Shown here: one piece after another, positions 59,501-64,000 of the stretch
Layout of the letters: every line of letters starts with the position of its first letter
Position numbering within the stretch: the stretch's first letter is position 1
Assembly: GCF_000699445.3 (NCBI RefSeq)
Contig: NC_067196.1
Coordinates: 30,214,616 to 30,278,615, forward strand
Direction of reading: 5' to 3'
DNA from: Schistosoma haematobium
Taxonomy: Eukaryota; Platyhelminthes; Trematoda; Strigeidida; Schistosomatidae
DNA length: 64,000 nt
Notes under the pieces: generated by a model
What the model saw: only the letters and a program-made list of their open reading frames with translations
Databases searched by the model: none
What the model was told of the DNA's origin: nothing
Made by a program: the position numbers and the translations under genes

Positions 59501-61205
59501 ACCAAGACTATGAAATGAAAATGTATTTTCTGGTGCTAACATGAGAACAACAAGATAATAAACTACTACAAAGTGTTATAACCCGATCTTAACTACATTT
59601 CTCACTGAACATGCTATTCCTATTTTTAAATCACAATCTTAAGCTTTCATAAAAATTTTGCTATACAGTAGGAACTGAAAAGATTTATTGGTAACTTTAG
59701 ATTTATTACAATAATATGATAAACGGACTTCATAAATTGTTTTGCAAATCAACTATACCACTTCACTTAAATGTACACTATAACATAAAAACACATCTGG
59801 ATTTCGAATTATCATGCAAACATACTCCTTAAATTAGTTGTTATTTTGAAAATCTAACTTTTCATAACGAAGCCTTTAATTTGTTTCTAATCAACAGTGT
59901 TTTGGTACCTTTATCCGGAACCGGATTGATAATTTGGTGGGCATATGATTTGATAAAATCTAATCCTAAATGGTATCAACTTACTTTGGATTCAATGACT
60001 ACTACATTACTTGAGGTAAAACAGACACTGTTTCGAAATTCTGTTTTGAATTTTCTTTAGAAATGAAATTTTTATTAAAAGTGATGACATTGTTTATTAT
60101 TAACTTTCTTCATGAACTTAGCATAACAGTGAGAACTGTTGCAAACCTGAGAATGCTTTAAAATACCCAAATAACTTGAGCAGCACACTTTCCATTGGTA
60201 ATTCAGAAGGAAAATGTTGGATCACTGATAGTGAGCTTTGCCACAAACTGATTGAATTTCGACATGTGATCCACTCAACTCTAACTCATAAAAGTTGGAA
60301 AACTTGGTGTTAGGTTTACTAGTGCATGAAATCATATGTGCACATTGCTAGGATTACTCAATCATAATCAACGTAGACTTTGGTAAATATGTGTTTGCCT
60401 AAGTTTTCATGCTACATTAGCACGACGAGATGGAATTATTAAGATAAATAACAAAGAAATCGAAATAACGTAGCGGCAACAATAATGTGAAAGATTTAAA
60501 ATATGGTTCGATAAGATAAGGAATATATATATATGACGGAATACTGAAATTCAAGATTTAGAGCAGGACAAATAAATGCATCTGGGCCAACGTGACTGAT
60601 TCTTAGCGAAAACATCCAGCATCTCTAACTACTGATAGGTATCATCATATAGGGCCCCAAATAGGTAGTCTGTATCTACTAACAAGGCTCATAACAACTG
60701 GTAATGATTTCACGAACTGATTCCAAATTTCGCTGTATTCATACCTAGTTTTCTTTCAACTTACTCCTACACAAGCTAAAAATTCTAAGGCTTAAACAGC
60801 TACCTAGTATTCTGTTTTTTCAATGATGTTTCAACTACTCTCTACTGTTGAAAAATTTCTCTTTTAATAGCAGTTAATGATAGAAACTAACTTTAAAATA
60901 TACAAATATCTGTAGAAATTACTAATATATTTTAAACAAATTAATAACATGAACTGTTTTGATTGTTTTATTTTTATTTTTACTATCACTTTTAGTGGCT
61001 CATTGTATTTCTCATTTTAATAACTGTGAACGCTATAGCAGTTTGGCGAAATATTGATTTCTTTCATAAAGATAAACAAAACGGTTATGATCCTCACAAT
61101 CCAGATTATATACCAAAAGATGAATTGCAGTCATTTGATGAATTCTTTATTGTATCCTCGGATAGTGTAAATATTAGTCGAAATCAAATGCTAACACACT
61201 TGTAA
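44441..61205 (+). CDS. Gene B: complete NSS/SNF-family sodium-dependent transporter, 12 exons, 606 residues
   Basis: Predicted 12-TM Na+-coupled carrier in the plasma membrane. Exons: 44441-44575, 44781-44952, 46064-46247, 47002-47119, 48483-48684, 50485-50647, 53773-53907, 54148-54287, 55288-55379, 57083-57234, 59898-60015, 60996-61205. They total 1821 nt, all at GT-AG borders and open in one frame. TM1 (about 70-92) holds GTGNIWRFP with Asn87. TM3 has AYFSVIVGW. TM6 has QNAFDTG (Gln285, Asp289). TM7 has CNNMVS (Asn321, Ser325). TM8 has AGITS (Ala396, Thr399, Ser400), the usual second Na+ site. Gly84, where monoamine carriers have Asp, suggests an amino-acid-like substrate. The TM3-TM4 loop is only about 25 residues, with no glycosylation sequon. 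Substrate not determinable. Confidence 0.92.
44781..44952 (+). CDS. Gene B exon 2 (TM1)
   Basis: After acceptor TTTAATCAG: LPSSEQDLKTHPKDAQRSEL, then STFNSSIGVLLSCLGCVIGT and GNIWRFPRIIATASYSQ. Donor GTCAGT, phase 1 out. Intact counterpart of the frameshifted exon 2 of gene A. Confidence 0.92.
46064..46247 (+). CDS. Gene B exon 3 (TM2 and start of TM3)
   Basis: SLTFLIAWAMSLFVWSLPLS, then IVEYTLGRFTRTSPLGAFH and LGNKLVWLGGWIVAVTYMI. Acceptor TTTTAG, donor GTAAGT, phase 2 out. Confidence 0.93.
47002..47119 (+). CDS. Gene B exon 4 (rest of TM3, short loop 2)
   Basis: AYFSVIVGWCLYYFYKSCAL, then SSLPRDVETSIKIFNEFAQ. Phe167 stands where LeuT, SERT and gene A have the substrate-site tyrosine. Acceptor ATTTTAG, donor GTAAGT, phase 0 out. 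Confidence 0.92.
47640..47985 (+). repeat. Degenerate family-1 SINE in gene B intron 4
   Basis: Contains CACTGGTCTCGGCTTGTCATC, GATCGTGGACGCCTACTGAC and GGACGAAAC, ending with TTTACAGTGGTCATTTAATT and CAGCTCATGATGTTAGC. The hammerhead arms no longer pair. Confidence 0.55.
48483..48684 (+). CDS. Gene B exon 5 (TM4-TM5)
   Basis: ESYWPALTHTLAVVIVGG, then GGIKWIEKANMVLVPMLLG and WSLTRKYSEVGITFLFTPYW. Acceptor TATACAG, donor GTTAGT, phase 1 out. Confidence 0.93.
49259..49455. mobile_element. Solo-LTR-like repeat, copy 2 (197 bp), 4-bp TSD ATAT
   Basis: Begins TGTAGTGAACAG and ends GCACGCACCACA, with ATAT before (49255-49258) and after (49456-49459). Homologous to 21280-21556. Near the right end CTACTTATA-TCAA-TATAAGTAG forms a perfect 9-bp hairpin. 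Confidence 0.6.
50090..50106. repeat. (TTG)n microsatellite
   Basis: Short GTTGTTGTTGTTGTTG run in gene B intron 5. A similar run lies at 51938-51951. Confidence 0.8.
50485..50647 (+). CDS. Gene B exon 6 (TM6 to start of TM7)
   Basis: SMFTPSLWVAAASQNAFDTG, then AAMALFISYSSYFSRKNG and AVRLGTMIPLCNNMV. Acceptor TTCATAG, donor GTGAGG, phase 2 out. Confidence 0.93.
50648..53772. other. Gene B intron 6, low-complexity tracts only
   Basis: About 3.1 kb. Holds TTG and TTA/TTATTA runs near 51940 and 52660-52700. The 62-codon open frame at 53304 has no recognised motif. Confidence 0.4.
53773..53907 (+). CDS. Gene B exon 7 (TM7, extracellular loop 4)
   Basis: LLCALTIFSTVFSTLIQTSP, then TLTRSGILKIMQSNGPGSTG and LTFT. 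The acceptor is GTTTCCAG and the donor GTAATG splits the Trp codon. A longer open frame on the opposite strand hides this exon; phase and the match to gene A exon 7 decide in favour of the plus strand. Confidence 0.9.
54148..54287 (+). CDS. Gene B exon 8 (TM8)
   Basis: IPVLFAYVGGLGRVLCSLFF, then LCLSFAGITSLIGHVQLTV and VTAKDLG. Acceptor TTAAAG, donor GTAAGT, phase 1 out. Confidence 0.93.
54785..54900 (+). repeat. Weak family-1 SINE fragment
   Basis: GGTGCACTGCTGAAAAGTTTC followed by ATACTATTATGACA resembles the hammerhead strand of family 1 but is heavily mutated. Confidence 0.35.
55288..55379 (+). CDS. Gene B exon 9 (TM9)
   Basis: SHRQAAFAGLFLTLVFGMPS, then AISINVLTNQ. Acceptor TTATAG, donor GTTAGT, phase 0 out. 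Confidence 0.92.
55380..57082. other. Gene B intron 9, nothing recognised
   Basis: AT-rich, no repeat shared with the rest of the window. Confidence 0.4.
57083..57234 (+). CDS. Gene B exon 10 (TM10, start of TM11)
   Basis: DNVWGFALMLSGLSMAGLII, then IYGPMKYRRVIVNDFGIDD and WKLPVVWVFMI. The DFGxxDWKLP block is typical of bacterial-type SNF members. Acceptor TTTGTAG, donor GTTTGT, phase 2 out. Confidence 0.92.
58205..58440 (-). repeat. Family-1 tRNA-derived SINE, minus copy of an inverted pair in gene B intron 10
   Basis: Runs from the tail (CATGAATCAATTAAAGCTAG) through the hammerhead to reversed B box GATTCGAACCC and A-box region TTTCTAGACCACTGAGCGGG. Best preserved SINE in the window. Confidence 0.8.
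58265..58310 (-). ncRNA. Hammerhead ribozyme with intact catalytic core, inside SINE
   Basis: On the minus strand: GCACTG, CTGAGGA, GTCC-CACACTA-GGAC, GAAAC, GGCCTTC, CAGTGT. CUGANGA and GAAA are intact and stem II has four GC-rich pairs. Stem I pairs with one terminal wobble, and stem III ACGG/CCTT has one mismatch. Cleavage would follow the TTC. It lies antisense to gene B, so it would act only in SINE or antisense transcripts. Confidence 0.65.
58490..58600 (+). repeat. Family-1 SINE 3' half, plus copy of the inverted pair
   Basis: CACGAAACGGCCGTTCAATGC, CTTCCAGGTTTTCCATGG and TGGTCTAGTTTCAATTGACT, the tail complementary to the start of the 58205 copy. The first half of the hammerhead is missing. 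Confidence 0.7.
59898..60015 (+). CDS. Gene B exon 11 (TM11)
   Basis: VLVPLSGTGLIIWWAYDLIK, then SNPKWYQLTLDSMTTTLLE. Acceptor TCAACAG, donor GTAAAA, phase 0 out. Confidence 0.92.
60996..61205 (+). CDS. Gene B exon 12 (TM12, C-terminal tail, stop)
   Basis: WLIVFLILITVNAIAVWRNI, then DFFHKDKQNGYDPHNPDY, an acidic tail and MLTHL before TAA at 61203-61205. Acceptor CTTTTAG. Confidence 0.92.
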   Translation, partial: WLIVFLILITVNAIAVWRNIDFFHKDKQNGYDPHNPDYIPKDELQSFDEFFIVSSDSVNISRNQMLTHL

Positions 61206-61305
61206 TTAGTATATTTATATATTATCTCATAAATTTATTTGATTAACACAGTTTAATTATTTCGCCTATATATAATATGTAGACATATATATATACCCTA
61301 TTTTA

Positions 61306-61311
61306 AATAAA
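61306..61311 (+). promoter_or_regulatory. Polyadenylation signal AATAAA of gene B
   Basis: Canonical AATAAA about 100 bases after the stop codon. It is the first such hexamer in the 3' flank. Confidence 0.6.
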
Positions 61312-63394
61312 GTAAACGTTTTTTACCTTCCCTTTTTGTTTTAAATCCATAAACTGGATAATGAATGAGATTATGTTATAATCGTACCTTTGTAAGATTT
61401 GCTATAAATTAGAAGTGATTATGTTGAAAACGAACCTTTAATTGAAGATACTACAGAAATCCTAATCTTATTAATAATTATGATTATGTACGTATATATT
61501 AGTAACTAAATTTAAAAATAAAACTCCCGAAGATCTAGTAGGGCAGAGAAGTCTCAATCATAACATTGGTTAAGTTATACTGTGAATTAGCTAAAATTGC
61601 AAATATGAACGGTAGGTTTTCAACTATGTGGTACATTGTTCTCCCTGGGATCGATTCCTACTGGGGTCGTCAAAGTGCTATTTCGAAGCAAAAGAATAAA
61701 GTGAAAATGAATATTGATATGTCCTTATATCAGTTAATACAGGTAAGTCCAAAGATGAAAACGAAACAGGACACACTAAATGCTCTTTCTCTCTCACACG
61801 GTACGTAATATGAAAAGGCCAATCTATCTAAGAATTAAAAGTAAACCAAAAAAATTAAGCAATTTCCACGTAGTGTTCTTTAGATAACAGTTATCGTTTA
61901 TAAAAGGTATGATGGACTGCTGTTTTGTAGCACTAAATTCGGAAATTATTTAAAAAAAGGTTCTTTACTACTATATTCCATTTACGTTGAACAACACAAT
62001 ATAATTAGCATTTTGTTAGATTAGCTGTAGGCCTTCTTCCAGTTCAACTGCACTGTTAAATAGTTTATGGACAGTTTTGGTTTGTTTAACTACGCCAACT
62101 AAGTGGAAAAGCCGACCTGCACTTTAGGAAAAGAAAAAGCTTTTGTAAAGATGTGTGAGACTAAAGTGCTGGAGAAAGTAAAACAAACGAAAAAGTTAGC
62201 AGTTTACTTTGGTACAGTTTGTGTGTAACTAGAGACTTTGATTCAGTTATATTTTGTGTGAAGCAAACGGACACGTTAGCTGTCCACTTCTGTATAGTTA
62301 CATTTCCTATTCAGAAACTTTGTAACAACCTAAAAGTGCTGAGAGCTATCATGGATACACCAGTATAGAGCATGGATAACGTCGCAATCGAATACTACAT
62401 GTGAATATATAATACACAAGTCGGAGACATGTACACTCCACAGTACACACAGGAATAGATGTGCGCAATCCCAGGTATATGTTACATACATATAGCGAAT
62501 GTCTAGACCAAGGTCTCTACATCCACAGTATACACTTAGGTATATTTGCGACTTGGTTTTGTTACCTAAAGGTCGGGTTGTAAGTTGATGGTTACCTCCT
62601 TCATCCAAGTACGTTTAATGTCAACCTGTGTACACTGTTCATGGTATAGTTTATGGTCTTTGTCGACCCTTCCGGAAAAAATTTAATTAGGCAATAAAAA
62701 GAATCGATTTTTTTCTCCAGTCCTGCATTTCAAACTGGTCCATACCTCAATCTCCTTTCAGGTAGTCCATATTCACGATGGAGTGGGGGACTTGCCCGAT
62801 CTCTGCCTAGTCGCTCACATTAATTTGTGAAATAAGTTACACTATCCCTTGGGCACTTTGAGATGTGAGTCGAACTTTACCCAAGTTCAGCTACATTGCT
62901 AAATAGTTTATGGATACTGTATATTAACAAGATAATAAACCAGATTCTCGACACTATAATAAAATTAAGAACATCTGACAAAGCAAATTTACATACAATG
63001 TAAAAACTTCATAGGATCAGTGATCGAAGTAGAGATAAGAGTATTTGTATTAGAATCCATCTGGCTTTAAACACAAAGGAACTGTAAAGAATCAATTATG
63101 TAAAGCTCATCGTTTACAAAAAGGATCTGCATATACGTATTTTCACACATATTCTATGTTTATTATTACTATATTGCTGAACGACTAGTATTTTTTGGTT
63201 TATTCATATTCATTTCAAATCATCTTGCTTTGTGAAAATGAAAGTAATAGAGATTTATTTGTAGAGCTTTGGTCAATTTTAACACTATTTACATTTCAAC
63301 GGCAGCAATCGGAAAATTCACTGATCAGATCAATCAGTGCGTACAAAATAATCGAAATACTAGACTAATTCAAGTTAGATTTGTGCACCATTGA
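61312..63394. other. 3' flank of gene B, unidentified repeats only
   Basis: No gene recognised. Two related 33-base tracts (62042-62075 and 62884-62920, sharing AAATAGTTTATGGA) suggest the remains of a repeat about 0.85 kb long. Open frames at 61566 and, on the other strand, 62608 show no family motif. Confidence 0.4.
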
Positions 63395-63600
63395 ATCTTG
63401 GCTCACTGGTCTAGTAGTCAAGTGTTAGTGCGTGAGTGATGGTCCTATGCCTTATTCCCGGATGTAAGGTCGTGGATGCGTACTGCCGAGGAGTCCCATA
63501 CTAAAACGAAATGTCCATCCAGTCCTTCCAGGCTTCTAGTGGTCGTCCAACATTTCTCGGTTAGTGATTTCAATGAAATTCAATAATCTCCACAACCCTA
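63395..63600 (+). repeat. Family-1 tRNA-derived SINE with decayed hammerhead
   Basis: A-box region CTTGGCTCACTGGTCTAGTAG, then GTCGTGGATGCGTACTG, then CCGAGGA, GTCCCATACTAAAAC, GAAAT. The U4 of the core is C. Ends with CAATAATCTCCACAACCC. Confidence 0.7.
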
Positions 63601-63679
63601 TACTGACGATCACTAAAAGTAGTTTATATTACGAACTAGCTTTGGTGGAAGAAAACTATAGAGTACCAGAAAGTACTGG

Positions 63680-63860
63680 ATATTTATCCCCTTCTAGTGT
63701 GGTGTTCTAGATCCAATAGGGAATTGAACCGAGGAATTTCAAGTCTCGAGGACCACTGAGTGTTGAATCAGAGGTCTAGAGGTAGATTACTTGCCTCGAG
63801 AGCTGAAAGTTATAAGTCTGATCCTTGTGGAGATCATGAGTTCACAAGTCAGATGCTAAG
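63680..63860. repeat. Two short family-1 SINE heads facing each other
   Basis: 63690-63762 carries ATTGAACCGAGG and GACCACTGAGTG in minus orientation. 63763-63850 carries AATCAGAGGTCTAGAGGTAG and a B-box-like region in plus orientation. Another fold-back SINE arrangement. Confidence 0.5.
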
Positions 63861-64000
63861 ATAAAACAAACCTCTGTTATTCTCTTACTTTCGGTGATTG
63901 ACTGGTTTAAGTCAATTAGTGATGTAAATCGTCGTAAAACGACCTTTACAAGAATCACATCCTTTGGGGAACTATCCGTTGTATAGTAATTTGTTTGTAC

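Noticed and set aside
61566..61808. 80-codon open frame after gene B
   Set aside because: No family motif, no splice context, and low-complexity composition. No support as a gene.
62330..62608. 92-codon open frame on the minus strand
   Set aside because: Tyr/Cys/His-rich reading of repetitive TATAC-rich DNA, with no motif or paralog in the window.

Overview
The window looks like nuclear DNA of a flatworm, very probably a schistosome. It is AT-rich, its genes are split into small exons by long AT-rich introns, and it carries schistosome-type repeats: hammerhead-ribozyme SINEs of the Sm-alpha kind, Penelope-like elements, RTE-clade LINE pieces, and Merlin DNA transposon and MITE remnants. The species cannot be fixed from the sequence alone.

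Only one host gene family is present, in two copies. Gene A (minus strand, 20091 down to 942, continuing past the left edge) and gene B (plus strand, 44441-61205, complete in 12 exons, 606 codons plus stop) are paralogous neurotransmitter:sodium symporter (NSS/SNF) genes. They lie head to head about 24 kb apart. I rebuilt both by joining exons at GT-AG borders with consistent phase. From exon 3 on, the shared exons are the same length in both (184, 118/115, 202, 163, 135 and 140 nt). The proteins have a short, unglycosylated loop between TM3 and TM4 and a TM6 motif (QNAFDTG) that I associate with bacterial-type SNF transporters rather than animal SLC6 neurotransmitter transporters. A Gly where monoamine carriers have Asp suggests an amino-acid-like substrate. 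Gene A has a one-base deletion inside the NIWRFP motif of TM1, so it is either a very young pseudogene or carries an assembly error.

Layout. 1-941: intron of gene A, no exon recognised. 942-20091: gene A exons 8 to 1, with introns holding LINE 3' ends, a Penelope-like copy, a LINE 5' fragment, a solo LTR, SINEs, a Merlin transposase remnant and a MITE. 20092-44440: intergenic, with an inverted SINE pair, solo LTR, MITEs, Sm-alpha-like SINEs, a second Penelope family with a readable YMDD motif, and long stretches with nothing recognisable. 44441-61205: gene B, with a solo LTR and SINEs in its introns. 61206-64000: 3' flank with SINE fragments and unidentified repeats.

The most interesting non-genic signal is the number of hammerhead-ribozyme folds. 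Two SINE families carry them. Most are decayed, but two copies (20998-21043 plus, 58265-58310 minus) keep the catalytic core. Several SINEs also sit as fold-back inverted pairs. All mobile elements seen are fragments or decayed; none looks able to move by itself.
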